This document shows positions 16,547 to 26,186 of a stretch of DNA of 64,000 nt, piece by piece. The DNA comes from Coriobacteriia bacterium (GTDB taxonomy: Bacteria; Actinomycetota; Coriobacteriia; Coriobacteriales; Eggerthellaceae). The stretch is from assembly GCA_030537355.1 (NCBI GenBank), contig JAUNNF010000004.1:1-64000 (forward strand), written 5' to 3'. A program made the position numbers and the translations under genes. Below the pieces are notes generated by a model, which had not been told where the DNA came from, made no database searches, and was given only the letters and a program-made list of their open reading frames with translations. Positions within the stretch are counted from its first letter, which is position 1; every line of letters begins with the position of its first letter.

Positions 16547-17610
16547 TAGCTATCCCTCCTAAACATTGCAAGATTCTTCACTCTAGGTAATATATTGATT
16601 GCTTGTCCTCCACCTGTCTGAGTTGTATGCCACATCTGACCAAACCAGTGGCCAGGATATTCATGTCCAGAATTTTGTCCAACACCAATACCAGAACCAG
16701 GACCTGGAGTAACAAAATCCTTACCAGGACCAGGCGTAAAATTATGTGTGTGAGGAGCAAGTTGATTTACGTTTAACGTTAACGAATCTGAACCAAAGTA
16801 TCCTATTGGCGTACCCGCTCTAATAACAGCATTTTTAACTTCACTCCATTGTGATCCAACAATAAAATTCCATGGACATCTTGAATCTTGACTGGTAATA
16901 TCAGTAATAACATCACTAAAGAAAAACGATCCTACAGGGTATAATTTATTGTTGACAATATCAGTAATCTGGTTCTGTAAAAATCCAGCTGTTGTGTCAT
17001 CAAGTGCAGACTTGATTAAATCAAAGTTTTTTGTTATTACATCTCTCATTTGATCGTAAAGACCAGTAGTATCAAAAGCTTGAAGAGGCAAACTTTCGCC
17101 GCAACGTTCTGTTTTTAACCTAGTATCATTAATAAACTGTTGTTCTACTACAGTGCTTGCAGAAGGAATATATATATCTGCTATACCTAGATCATATTGT
17201 TGTGCTGTTCTTACAAGAGGAGGTATTGTAGGTGTTTGTGCTGGTGTTCCTTTAATGTATACTGGTTCTATACATCTTTTATTTGCTGTTACATCAAGCC
17301 TTAATGCAATTGTATCTATTCTTGGTAAACTCGAATCAGCAGCATCTATTTCTACCGTTACAAGCTCATCGTTATATCCTCTAATTCCGTTAATAAAACA
17401 ATAACCTGGATTAATAGTTACATATCTAGAAGCTGGGGATGTCTGCAACACCTGGCAACTTGTGCTGTCTATAAGCATAACAATACCATTACCTCTGTCA
17501 ATTTTGTATAAATTTTGAAGAAAATCAGCTCCTACAGCCCTATCATAAATCGGCTGACCGTGCTCATCTTCTTCTACATTACTTGTAAATGGAAAACCTA
17601 TAAAAGCCAT
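16546..17610 (-). CDS. Phage tail-fibre/baseplate protein with collar-like domain
   Basis: This 354-aa protein has an N-terminal half that resembles baseplate upper proteins (VTINPGYCFINGIRGY, NDTRLKTERCG). The C-terminus contains PVGSFFFSD and APHTHNFTPGPG, which match phage tail collar domains with the conserved HTH metal-binding pattern. It follows the Gp37-like gene by 1 bp and is probably part of the adsorption device. Confidence 0.8.
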   Translation of the reverse strand: MAFIGFPFTSNVEEDEHGQPIYDRAVGADFLQNLYKIDRGNGIVMLIDSTSCQVLQTSPASRYVTINPGYCFINGIRGYNDELVTVEIDAADSSLPRIDTIALRLDVTANKRCIEPVYIKGTPAQTPTIPPLVRTAQQYDLGIADIYIPSASTVVEQQFINDTRLKTERCGESLPLQAFDTTGLYDQMRDVITKNFDLIKSALDDTTAGFLQNQITDIVNNKLYPVGSFFFSDVITDITSQDSRCPWNFIVGSQWSEVKNAVIRAGTPIGYFGSDSLTLNVNQLAPHTHNFTPGPGKDFVTPGPGSGIGVGQNSGHEYPGHWFGQMWHTTQTGGGQAINILPRVKNLAMFRRDS

Positions 17611-17611
17611 C

Positions 17612-18652
17612 TTACCACCTCTTTCTGTAGTTAAGCTTTTTCATATCTCCAAACTGGAGCTTTATTTCACGTGTATGTTTTTTATGCACTTCATCAATAC
17701 CTATAATTCGAAGAGAAATCGAAACTTCAATTCCAGCAATTACAATCTGTACAATATCTCCAAGATCATAATCAACCATATATTCATACGAATTTGTTGC
17801 TGGTTCAAAATTAGCGTTTTCTACAATCTTATGATTTAATAGCTCTAATGATGCTTTTTGTCTTGCAGCCACTCTAGCATCATGATCTGTTGCACTTTTA
17901 GTGTCAGAAACTTCAAATTTAATTTTTCGAATTGGTTCATTGTTTTTAGATATATCTACATTAGTATAATCAAAGCGTTCAGGATTGCCACCTCTACTAA
18001 TTTTAATGTCTGCATAATTCTTGTAATCCGACTGATCATATGAATAATCTAAATCATTGATATTCTTTAAGCGTTCGCTAAATACGCAATGATTTGCACC
18101 TTCAACGCTTCTATCTATACCTTGAACAATGTCATAGTAGAATTTTTTAGTACTGTAATCAAAACGCAGCTTTTGAGCATACTCAATACTTGTTAGAAGC
18201 TTTTTACATAACAAACCTACCTCAGATTCATCATCAGGATATGCATCTATGTTGCTACTATGGCTTTTAAGATTACCAATCTCTATAGTTGCTGGTAATC
18301 GTAGACTATTATTTATAATGCGATTTGTTACCATAGTCCTACATGCCGTAATAACATTAACTGGCACCGTGCCATGATCAACAACTACACCATAGCTTAA
18401 CCACGATTCACAAAAATAGCCTGACAAGTAGACGAAATCTCCATGCCCTTCATTTTTTGGATTAAATTTATCTATTATAGCTACTTCATTTGTTTTGGTA
18501 TTCCATATGTATGCCATATCAGGATCATAATCGGCCCAACGAAGCTGCACCTCAAACTCACCGTAATCATAATAACGCCTTTTCCATTGCATGTTTATAG
18601 CTGGAACTTCAGCAAGTAGTACAAAATTCTTATCCAATCCTCTAAAAATCAT
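17612..18652 (-). CDS. Siphovirus Gp37-like tail protein (Tal-type)
   Basis: This 346-aa protein matches the compact Gp37-like tail-hub proteins: an opening FVLLAEVPAINMQWKRRYYDYGEFEVQL, a central INVITACRTMVTNRI-like part, and a C-terminal YDLGDIVQIV domain. It is the tail-hub protein beneath the Dit ring. It is short and carries no visible peptidoglycan hydrolase domain, unlike many Tal proteins. Confidence 0.8.
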   Translation of the reverse strand: MIFRGLDKNFVLLAEVPAINMQWKRRYYDYGEFEVQLRWADYDPDMAYIWNTKTNEVAIIDKFNPKNEGHGDFVYLSGYFCESWLSYGVVVDHGTVPVNVITACRTMVTNRIINNSLRLPATIEIGNLKSHSSNIDAYPDDESEVGLLCKKLLTSIEYAQKLRFDYSTKKFYYDIVQGIDRSVEGANHCVFSERLKNINDLDYSYDQSDYKNYADIKISRGGNPERFDYTNVDISKNNEPIRKIKFEVSDTKSATDHDARVAARQKASLELLNHKIVENANFEPATNSYEYMVDYDLGDIVQIVIAGIEVSISLRIIGIDEVHKKHTREIKLQFGDMKKLNYRKRW

Positions 18653-19503
18653 TATACACCTGCATATTTCTCACTATAATTAACAACACAATGAAGCAAC
18701 TCTTCCCCTTCTTCAGCAGTGCTAGATAAATAAGTACCACCTCTTGGAACTTCCAAAAGCTCGCTATCTTTATCAACTAAGTTCCAACAAGAAACACCAT
18801 TTTTATATACAGTTGCTGTATCGAAATCGATAAATACAATATCGTCTTCCGTAAACGTTCCGTTAAGTTGAAACTTATGTTCCCTATAGCCTTGGTAAAT
18901 AACAGGATTAGTTACATTACCTGTAAAATATAAGAAGACGGCAAAACTTGTGTCAACATCACCATTATTTTCAAATCGTACATATTCTCCAAATACATAC
19001 ACTGACATAACAGATGGATGTTCTTCCGTTGAGATATATGGAAATCCAAACATAGGCTTAATCTTTTGCAGATCGTTCCATTCTTCTTCCATTGAGTTAA
19101 AAAATGGATCTTCGCAAAATATGCCAACAGTACATTTAGTATATTTGCCATTAGTATCTGTAGGCTCTGCAAATGTCTGAATTACTCCTGTAATCCATCT
19201 TGTAATACCATTGAGCGTTACATAAATAACATATAGACCTCTAGCATTAAAAAATTTTCTTACTACTTCTCTTGACATATCTTCTGTTTTTCTATCGAAG
19301 AAAGTTAAAGTTATTGGCCGTCCTGTAAAAGAAGCTCCAGTTACTACAGAACCATCTTTAAAAGCTAGAGGCTCTGTATATATGCTCCAATCAGCAAAAT
19401 CAACACCTACGAGGCCATCAGGAGTTAAAAAATATTCGTTTCCATCGATAAGAAATTCTTTACCATCGTCTCTTACGATTTTAACTATTGCTTCTCTAGC
19501 CAT
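18652..19503 (-). CDS. Distal tail protein (Dit)
   Basis: This 283-aa protein follows the tape measure and precedes the Gp37-like gene, the standard Dit position. Its TFFDRKTEDM and N-terminal beta-barrel pattern fit phage tail family PF05709-like proteins. It caps the tail tube and carries the baseplate. Its ATG overlaps the tape-measure stop. Confidence 0.8.
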   Translation of the reverse strand: MAREAIVKIVRDDGKEFLIDGNEYFLTPDGLVGVDFADWSIYTEPLAFKDGSVVTGASFTGRPITLTFFDRKTEDMSREVVRKFFNARGLYVIYVTLNGITRWITGVIQTFAEPTDTNGKYTKCTVGIFCEDPFFNSMEEEWNDLQKIKPMFGFPYISTEEHPSVMSVYVFGEYVRFENNGDVDTSFAVFLYFTGNVTNPVIYQGYREHKFQLNGTFTEDDIVFIDFDTATVYKNGVSCWNLVDKDSELLEVPRGGTYLSSTAEEGEELLHCVVNYSEKYAGV

Positions 19504-22267
19504 AAGACCTCGCTAATCCGTATGTGTTTATTTGATTCATCTTTTGTGATATTGCATCTGGACTTGTCTGAACGTCATAAAAGTTAATTGTTTGATTTGG
19601 CCTTTTATCTTGTACAGGCTGAGAAGCAGGTGCAATAACATTTAAACTTAAATTTGTTAAATTATTTAATGTTTCAACAACATCTAACTGTCTTACTTTT
19701 TCAAATTTTGGTGTTGCTGTTTTCATTAAGCCTTCGCTTGCTTCACGTGCTTTTTTATACATGCTTTGAATACCTTGAATCCATCCTGATCCAAAGAAAG
19801 CACCCTCACGTTTTGCAACCTTCGAAGGTGAAGAAATCTCTGCCTTTTTCCTAATTGCTATATCTGCTTGGGCTGCTAAAGCTGAAGCCGCAGAAGCTAC
19901 ATTACCTTCTTGGCTTCTAATACCATTAGCAAGGCCTTCACCTATATGAACGCCAGCCCAATATGCACTATCTCCAATGTTGTTAAATACAGAATTCGCA
20001 GAAGCTACAAGCTCATTACATGCTGCAATTGCATTATTTTTAGCTGTATTAAATCCATTTGTAATGCTTCCAACAATTTGATTTGACACACCAAATATCG
20101 AATTTGACAGGCCATCAAATGAGCCCTGTATCGCATAAGCTGTACTTGATCCAGTTCCAGCAAGATTACTTAATGCTCCACCTGCTGCATCACATGCTCC
20201 ACCAATTCCATTAAGTGAATTTGATGCACCTTCAGAAGCTTCGCGCATTCTATTTAACGCATCTGCTACTTGATTAAGTCCCCATGCTTGAACAGCAGAG
20301 CCAAGACCTTCAGCAGCTTTTCCTAATCCGCCGATTAGATCACCAATTCCGTTTATTGCAGAACCTATACCATCAACAGCTTTTCCAACACCAGAATTTA
20401 ACCCGTCAAAAGCATTTGTTACTTGTTGTGTTTGCTGTTGAGCCATACCTGACTTTTCAGCAAACTCACCTAGAGCCCTTACTAGATCAGCTAATGCTGC
20501 AACGAGTAAAGCACCTCCTGCCGCTGCTGCGCCCAAACCCGCACCAGCCATTAATACTGCTCCACCGAATGCAAGCATTCCAGGAGCTGCAACATCTAAA
20601 GCAGGGCCTAATGCCGCAAATAGCGGAACTAAAATAATCATTGTTGCAGACATAATGCCAAGTGCAGCAATGCCAGGCCCCCCTTGACTTCCTACCAAAG
20701 CCGCACTAGCTCCTAAAGCTGCTAAACCTGCAGATGCAATTGCAATAGCACCGCCAACAGCAATTATTCCTAATGCAGCACCTTGCAAGTTTTGTCCAAA
20801 TAATGTGAATTCAGCAACTACGCCAGCAAAAGTTGCTCCCATAATTGCTAAAGCTGCTACAGCAAGTGGCCCCTGTTGTCCAACAACAGCAGCACCTTCT
20901 CCAAACTGACGAAATCCTACACCAGCTAGTGCAACAGCACCACCTATAGCAACAATCTGTAATGCGCTGCCTGTTAGATCCTTAAAACTCTTAGAAGCCT
21001 TCTTTGAGCCTTTAGACATTGTATCACCTGCTTGTGATATCGTGTCTCCAGCACCTTTCATAGTGCTTGCGCCCTTGCTGGCTTTATCAGCAGCACCTTT
21101 TACGCTACTACCAGTCTCACCAATAGCAACGCCTGCCTCTCTTACACTAGCAAAGCTATCGATAAGTGATTTCGCTGTAAATTTAGCTACAAGTTTTTCT
21201 AGTGCTCCTCCAGCAACACTTGCAGCACCTTTTACTATGTCAAAACCTGTCTTTGCAATTTTTGCACCACTAGACAGAATAGAAAAAGCACCTTTTAATG
21301 TAATTAAAGTTGCAGCAACACCAGCAATAGCTGGAACTGCTGGCTGAATAACATTAAGAAAATCTGCAAAGACTTTAACAACAGGCGTAATAACGCCAGC
21401 TACACTCTTAAAAGTATTACCTATCGTATCGATAATTGAGGTAATATTTTGAGTTCCAATTTCATTAATTATATTTGCAAGTGAACCAGTAATGCTTTTA
21501 TGCATCATTGTCATTTGCTCTTCGATGGTTAAAGGCATTTCTTTAGCACGTTCTTCTAAAGACTTAAACCCTTCCCCGCCGTTTTTGTCTAGATCGATTA
21601 TTGCATTCATGAAATCGTCCATAGACAATTTGCCTTTATTTAAAGCTTCAACCATATCTCCGCCAAGCTCAGCAGAAGAATATCCAAGCTTATGTGCAAC
21701 TTCAGTTAAAGTACCACCCATTGTCTGCAATACTTTTACATAACCACGGGATTGAACCTTTCCTGTTGCATACATCCTCATTAGCATTTGCATAGCAGTG
21801 GCTTGTTCTTCAGCACCTGCACCGCCAATACGTAATGCATCATTTAAAGCAAGAAATATGTCTGTGGAACGTTGTAGATCACCATTCATGGCAGCAAACT
21901 GTCTAATACTGTTTACTGCATCAACAGATGAAGTTGGTAAGCCCTTTAAGTGAGAATTTATCTGCTCAATGCTCGCTGCTGCTTGCTCGGCAGAAAATCC
22001 CATATTTTGCATAATTAAAGGAAAACGCTCGAATGTATCAATTTTTGTTATTGCGCCACTCAAGCTACTAGAAATGGCTCCCATTGCCTTTCCTAGGCCC
22101 ATTGCAAGTACATTGCCTACCATTACCCCTGCTGTAGAAAATCCCTTTGTAAGGGCCGCAGAACCTGTTGCAGAGGCACTACTACAAGCTTTACCTACTA
22201 TTTGCGATAAATTGCCTTGCATTTTAGGTATTACTGAGATATACCCGCTACCTAAATTTGCAGCCAT
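19496..22267 (-). CDS. Tape measure protein
   Basis: This protein has about 923 aa from the MAANLGSGYISV start, which GGGGTGATAAAT supports over a TTG-type start 9 nt earlier. The N-terminal 250 residues form a TMP/minor-tail domain (TTSVDAVNSIRQFAAMNG). The middle has long alanine/glycine-rich hydrophobic stretches (about 430-590), and the C-terminus has Ser/Asn/Gly-rich repeats. It sets the tail length. Many shadow frames occur because of its low complexity. No lysozyme or peptidase motif is seen. Confidence 0.92.
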   Translation of the reverse strand: MAANLGSGYISVIPKMQGNLSQIVGKACSSASATGSAALTKGFSTAGVMVGNVLAMGLGKAMGAISSSLSGAITKIDTFERFPLIMQNMGFSAEQAAASIEQINSHLKGLPTSSVDAVNSIRQFAAMNGDLQRSTDIFLALNDALRIGGAGAEEQATAMQMLMRMYATGKVQSRGYVKVLQTMGGTLTEVAHKLGYSSAELGGDMVEALNKGKLSMDDFMNAIIDLDKNGGEGFKSLEERAKEMPLTIEEQMTMMHKSITGSLANIINEIGTQNITSIIDTIGNTFKSVAGVITPVVKVFADFLNVIQPAVPAIAGVAATLITLKGAFSILSSGAKIAKTGFDIVKGAASVAGGALEKLVAKFTAKSLIDSFASVREAGVAIGETGSSVKGAADKASKGASTMKGAGDTISQAGDTMSKGSKKASKSFKDLTGSALQIVAIGGAVALAGVGFRQFGEGAAVVGQQGPLAVAALAIMGATFAGVVAEFTLFGQNLQGAALGIIAVGGAIAIASAGLAALGASAALVGSQGGPGIAALGIMSATMIILVPLFAALGPALDVAAPGMLAFGGAVLMAGAGLGAAAAGGALLVAALADLVRALGEFAEKSGMAQQQTQQVTNAFDGLNSGVGKAVDGIGSAINGIGDLIGGLGKAAEGLGSAVQAWGLNQVADALNRMREASEGASNSLNGIGGACDAAGGALSNLAGTGSSTAYAIQGSFDGLSNSIFGVSNQIVGSITNGFNTAKNNAIAACNELVASANSVFNNIGDSAYWAGVHIGEGLANGIRSQEGNVASAASALAAQADIAIRKKAEISSPSKVAKREGAFFGSGWIQGIQSMYKKAREASEGLMKTATPKFEKVRQLDVVETLNNLTNLSLNVIAPASQPVQDKRPNQTINFYDVQTSPDAISQKMNQINTYGLARSYG

Positions 22268-22279
22268 ATTTATCACCCC

Positions 22280-22674
22280 TTATTTTTTGTAATGGAATCG
22301 CTTGTTAATCTCATCAATGTCTACAGCCATGCCTATAGCATCATCATTTTGTTTTTCTTTTATCTTTTTACGCGATACTGGGGGTAATATAGGTTCAGGC
22401 TTTTTTCTGTTCTTTTGACCGTCTTCAGTCTTTTGCCATGTTAATGCATGACACCAGAATTCTATACGAGACAATATGCTTGTCTCTTCATCCCAATCAT
22501 TATCAGGATTAATTTTTACTGCAACACGCGATTTTCTAGGTAATTGTTCACACAAAATCGCAAGTCGCAGCGTATCATACTGTTCCCAATTAAAAAAATC
22601 GAGATTGTAGTATTCTTGGAAGTCGGCTACAGCCTCATCGAAATATAATGCAAGAACTTCAATGAGGCATACTA
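22280..22674 (-). CDS. Tail assembly chaperone, frameshift extension (GT product)
   Basis: This open frame has no start of its own with a ribosome site and is continuous with the upstream chaperone in the -1 frame. After the slippery heptamer A-AAA-AAA at 22675-22681, -1 slippage reads ATA GTA TGC and continues about 130 codons without a stop (FNWEQYD, QLPRKSRVAVK). This matches the G/GT pattern of lambda-like tail chaperones. Confidence 0.8.
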
Positions 22675-23007
22675 TTTTTTTGTTTCAGGAACTTGTTTAA
22701 CCATATGCTGGAGAAATGTTTCCAATTGTTCTGGAGATAAATAACCATCGTTTTTCTTTCGTAGTTCATCTTGGATACGTTTATATTCTTTTTCTCCTAA
22801 AACAAAAGACCAATACTTATCATTAAGCTCTTGAACCTCTTCTTCTAGATTTATCATTTCTAAAGATTCTGGATCAATTTTTTCTTCTCGTACTTTGGCA
22901 TGGATTCTCCTAATTTTAGTTGAAATCTTTACCGCATCACGATCGACAATTGCTGCCGTGTTAAGCTTAACTTTAATTCCGTCTACAATGTAAGTATTTG
23001 TAGCCAT
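22672..23007 (-). CDS. Tail assembly chaperone (G-type)
   Basis: This 111-aa protein sits between the major tail protein and the tape measure, the standard position for gpG-like chaperones. It is charged and helical, and it ends VPETKK immediately at a run of seven A's followed by TAG. Its C-terminal end is the likely -1 frameshift site that yields a longer GT protein of about 240 aa. Confidence 0.82.
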   Translation of the reverse strand: MATNTYIVDGIKVKLNTAAIVDRDAVKISTKIRRIHAKVREEKIDPESLEMINLEEEVQELNDKYWSFVLGEKEYKRIQDELRKKNDGYLSPEQLETFLQHMVKQVPETKK

Positions 23008-23032
23008 TTTTACTCCTTTACTCCTTAAATTT

Positions 23033-23830
23033 TTATTTCTTTTTATTTGTTACAGGTGTCCATTTTGCATACAATGTCATATTTGATACAACTGGATCTG
23101 TATCAAAATCCCACTCGTTAGTACATGCAGTTTCTTTGAACCAACCTCCAAAAGTAAATCCTGTTTCAGTTGGATCTGTAGGTTCTGTAGCATGTGCTCC
23201 AGCTACAACTCTTTGAGCTGCAGGTGCTTTACCGTGACCATTTTTGTCGAAGACAACCGTATAATGAGAAGCTTCAACAATGCGTTTAGAATTTGAAACA
23301 TGTCCATCAATCTCTGAAGGATAAGATGATACCGTAACACCATATTTAACAGGATCCTCATCTGTATATTCCATGTCTTCAAACTCAGTGATTTGACCTT
23401 CTTGAACGATAATACGTTCAATCATGTCATCATTAAGGACAATATCAAATACCCATGTCATAATAGGTAGATCGTCACCACATGAATATACGCTAATCTT
23501 ACCAGTAGCAGAATCTACTGAAACATTATCGTCTCCGAAATATGCTTTAAGAACTGGAACAATAGTCTCAATTAGACCAAAGCTGTATGTCTCTTCATAT
23601 TCATCTGACGTGATGCGAACAACATTGCCACCCCAAGCTTTCATTTTATTAGTATTTTTGCTACGAGGATTTTTAAGACCATCAGAGGCACCATAACCAA
23701 GGCATGAATAGCCTAGTGCTTCCAAATCGTCTGTTGCTGAACTAGGTAGAGGTGTTCCCTTTGGTGCCAACCATATAGCACCAGTAGCTTTAGGCTTACC
23801 TACACCTACATTTGCTGAATTTACTGCCAT
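23033..23830 (-). CDS. Major tail (tube) protein with C-terminal InlB-type repeat
   Basis: This 265-aa protein has an N-terminal ~190 residues typical of siphovirus tail tubes (NVGVGKPKATGAIWLAPKGT, LEALGYSCLGYGASDG). The C-terminal ~75 residues form an extra module, HYTVVFDKNGHGKAPA, ending FGGWFKETAC and MTLYAKW, which match Listeria-Bacteroides (InlB B) repeats. Such decorations sit on the outside of tail tubes in some phages. It lies between the tail terminator and the tail chaperone. Confidence 0.88.
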   Translation of the reverse strand: MAVNSANVGVGKPKATGAIWLAPKGTPLPSSATDDLEALGYSCLGYGASDGLKNPRSKNTNKMKAWGGNVVRITSDEYEETYSFGLIETIVPVLKAYFGDDNVSVDSATGKISVYSCGDDLPIMTWVFDIVLNDDMIERIIVQEGQITEFEDMEYTDEDPVKYGVTVSSYPSEIDGHVSNSKRIVEASHYTVVFDKNGHGKAPAAQRVVAGAHATEPTDPTETGFTFGGWFKETACTNEWDFDTDPVVSNMTLYAKWTPVTNKKK

Positions 23831-23852
23831 AATAGCCCCCTTTGTTTAATTT

Positions 23853-24203
23853 TTAACCTGTTGTGACAACATATGCCACAATTTGATATCTTGGAATTTT
23901 TCCTTGCAAATCTGGAAAATTAAGAAAATTTTCTATTTTGCATTTTGACACATAATCGATGTTTACTAACTTTATCAGCTCTGAACATACTCTATGTGCA
24001 AGCTTAGATGCATTTACACGTTTATTTGACCAACATTGAATAGCTACAGTAGATTTTGATATAAAACTGTCCTCATTTTTATTCTGTATTTCAACTGTGA
24101 TGAACTCGTTAGGTCTGTTTTTTTCAGGCGCATCAGAATACGTATGTATATCTTCTATTTCATCGTTTAAAAAATCGATGATAGTTTTTTCTACGTCACG
24201 CAT
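23853..24203 (-). CDS. Tail terminator/minor tail protein
   Basis: This 116-aa protein occupies the tail-terminator position just before the tube gene. VQCWSNKRVNASKLAHRVC fits gpU-like or tail-completion proteins. It starts one base after the previous gene ends. Confidence 0.65.
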   Translation of the reverse strand: MRDVEKTIIDFLNDEIEDIHTYSDAPEKNRPNEFITVEIQNKNEDSFISKSTVAIQCWSNKRVNASKLAHRVCSELIKLVNIDYVSKCKIENFLNFPDLQGKIPRYQIVAYVVTTG

Positions 24204-24496
24204 TATGCACCACCACCCATTGCTTTTAATAATGTATTGTTTTTTGCATTGTCTCTAACTCCATACAATGAATTTGTATAAACAGCCCCGTGTGCGAACC
24301 CTTTCTGGTTAATATCTCGAGCAGACTTATATGGATCACCTTGTCCGTGAACGTCAGTAGCCATTGAATTTGCTCGATTACAGATTTTGTCAGCAGCGTT
24401 TCCACATGCATTAAGCATTTCGCTACTACCAAGTATTTGCTTTATTCCTTGCGGATTAGGCTTAAATTTGATAGTCTCAAGTTCCATACTAACCAT
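24203..24496 (-). CDS. Head-tail joining protein (HK97 gp10-like)
   Basis: This 97-aa protein (FKPNPQGIKQILGSSEML, ANSMATDVHGQGDPYK) fits the small HK97-gp10-like head-closure proteins found between the connector genes and tail terminator. It overlaps the upstream gene by 8 nt. It is short and shows no further motif. Confidence 0.6.
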   Translation of the reverse strand: MVSMELETIKFKPNPQGIKQILGSSEMLNACGNAADKICNRANSMATDVHGQGDPYKSARDINQKGFAHGAVYTNSLYGVRDNAKNNTLLKAMGGGA

Positions 24497-24830
24497 TTTT
24501 AATACCTACCTTTACAGTTCTTCCATATGAATTAGGCGAAGTATCAAAATTACCCGAAGGAAACCTTATCTGCATCCAAACACCATCAAGATAAGCTTCA
24601 GAACCTGTTAGATCACGTGTATATGTTTTTGGCAAAATTAGATCATACTTAACTGTAAACCCATTTATATCTACGCTAGAAGCATCCTCTTGTGATTCAG
24701 TTGGAGCAACTAAAGCAGGATAAACATTTTCTTCAGTCCATGAAAAAGTATCGTTATTGTAATCATCTTGACCTTCAATAGTTTTGTGCCTCAACTTAAC
24801 TGTCTTGGCATGAGTAGCTAATTCTGGCAT
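24489..24830 (-). CDS. Phage head-tail adaptor/head completion protein
   Basis: This 113-aa protein (TVKLRHKTIEGQDDYNND, YPALVAPTESQEDASS) sits in the head-completion position. Its beta-rich pattern fits minor capsid/head completion proteins of siphoviruses. It overlaps both flanking genes. Confidence 0.65.
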   Translation of the reverse strand: MPELATHAKTVKLRHKTIEGQDDYNNDTFSWTEENVYPALVAPTESQEDASSVDINGFTVKYDLILPKTYTRDLTGSEAYLDGVWMQIRFPSGNFDTSPNSYGRTVKVGIKNG

Positions 24831-25201
24831 GATACTCCCCCTGTAAGAGAAACATTTTGGATTTTTCCAGTCTTTAATAAACCAAGCATGGATTTTTCGC
24901 CTTTTTTAATATATATAGCACCATCTGAGTTGTAGCTATACTGCTCACTGAAAGAGCCTGCAGATGTTTGATACTGCGTATAATCTCCATCAGGAGCAGT
25001 CATAGCACGTTTAACAATTGCACAACTAACAGCTTTTAGAGCTTGTACTTGCCCCTCCTCGTCAATTTCTTTATGAGCGTTGGCAAACTCTGCTCTAATT
25101 AAAGCTTCTGCATCGTCTAACAATACAGTAGCGCGATCTTTTTCATCAGTTGATAGATTTCTCCACCTTGCCTCAATATCGGTCACAGTTGCAAACGCCA
25201 T
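24818..25201 (-). CDS. Phage Gp19/Gp15-like head-tail connector
   Basis: This 127-aa protein begins ATVTDIEARWRNLSTDEK and has helices DRATVLLDDAEALIRAEF, the hallmark of Gp19/Gp15/Gp42-like connectors. It directly follows the major capsid gene and forms part of the neck. Confidence 0.82.
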   Translation of the reverse strand: MAFATVTDIEARWRNLSTDEKDRATVLLDDAEALIRAEFANAHKEIDEEGQVQALKAVSCAIVKRAMTAPDGDYTQYQTSAGSFSEQYSYNSDGAIYIKKGEKSMLGLLKTGKIQNVSLTGGVSCQN

Positions 25202-26166
25202 TATTTTACTGCCTTCTTAGCATTCTTGTTGCTACTTGGAGCACTTGTGCTTGTTGAAGGTGCAGGCTCACCACCAGTTAATCTTGCGAAAGCATCAGCA
25301 AACTCAATTCCTACTCCAACTTCAACACAATATTCAAGTGCAAACATATGACGTCTAGCCAAATTGAGGTCTTGGCCATTAGGCAATTTAAGAACAGCTT
25401 GATCATAAACTCTTGCTTTTATACCGTTAATGAAACCCCAACGCAATTTATTCCAGTCACCCATAATAGCCAACTGTTCTTTAATGCCAGAACCAGCTTC
25501 ACCTTCTGGAATATACAATCCGTTAGACAGCAATGCTTGTCTACCTCTAATTTTTCCAATCTCAATATCGTTAATAACATCACTAACAAATAATGGACGG
25601 CCAATATTGTCTACAGCATCTTCAAAATGAGCTTCACCCTCAGGACTTAATGCAATTCCGTTAAAACGATTTTTTGTAACTTGAATTTTCTTCTTTGCAG
25701 TAACAAATCCGTGCCATACATCATTCTGAATAGAAACTTCTTGTACGTTAGAGAATGTATCGAAGTTTTCTCCTACATCATCTTGATCTGCAGTAAATAC
25801 TGTTTCATCGATACCAGCTCCTAAAATTGCTGGTAAATCTTCTGATATTGACTTATAAAGCATCTCATCATTATCACGAAGCTTATTACTGAATGGTTGT
25901 GTAACATAAATTTCATATGGCATAATAGTTTTTGTCTGTACGTCTGTCTCGCTAGTTACACGCTCGTCAGTCTCGTTGCCCCAGTTCCAATGATAAGCAG
26001 CTTTTTGATTAATAACTGCAATCTCAGTACCTTTAGCATCTAAAGCCATTTCGCGGCCTAAGCGCATTACGACACTTTCGTCTGTAGTTTTTTTCCATAC
26101 CTCATCAGATAATTTATGAGGAAATGGAACATAATTTGACCTTGTATTTAAATTTAAACCTGGCAT
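25201..26166 (-). CDS. Major capsid protein (HK97 fold)
   Basis: This 321-aa protein shows the HK97-fold spine pattern: FPHKLSDEVWKKTTDESVVM, EYVTQPFSNKLRDND-like N-arm, and C-terminal RVYDQAVLKLPNGQDLNLA. It is preceded by a scaffold gene and followed by the connector. The C-terminal serine/threonine/alanine tail (STSTSAPSSNKNAKKAVK) is unusually extended and low-complexity. Confidence 0.85.
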   Translation of the reverse strand: MPGLNLNTRSNYVPFPHKLSDEVWKKTTDESVVMRLGREMALDAKGTEIAVINQKAAYHWNWGNETDERVTSETDVQTKTIMPYEIYVTQPFSNKLRDNDEMLYKSISEDLPAILGAGIDETVFTADQDDVGENFDTFSNVQEVSIQNDVWHGFVTAKKKIQVTKNRFNGIALSPEGEAHFEDAVDNIGRPLFVSDVINDIEIGKIRGRQALLSNGLYIPEGEAGSGIKEQLAIMGDWNKLRWGFINGIKARVYDQAVLKLPNGQDLNLARRHMFALEYCVEVGVGIEFADAFARLTGGEPAPSTSTSAPSSNKNAKKAVK

Positions 26167-26186
26167 AATAGTCCCCTTTCATTTAC

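Noticed and set aside
20284-21347. Plus-strand ORFs inside the tape measure gene
   Set aside because: They are antisense shadows of a low-complexity alanine/glycine-rich gene with no ribosome sites or family signatures.
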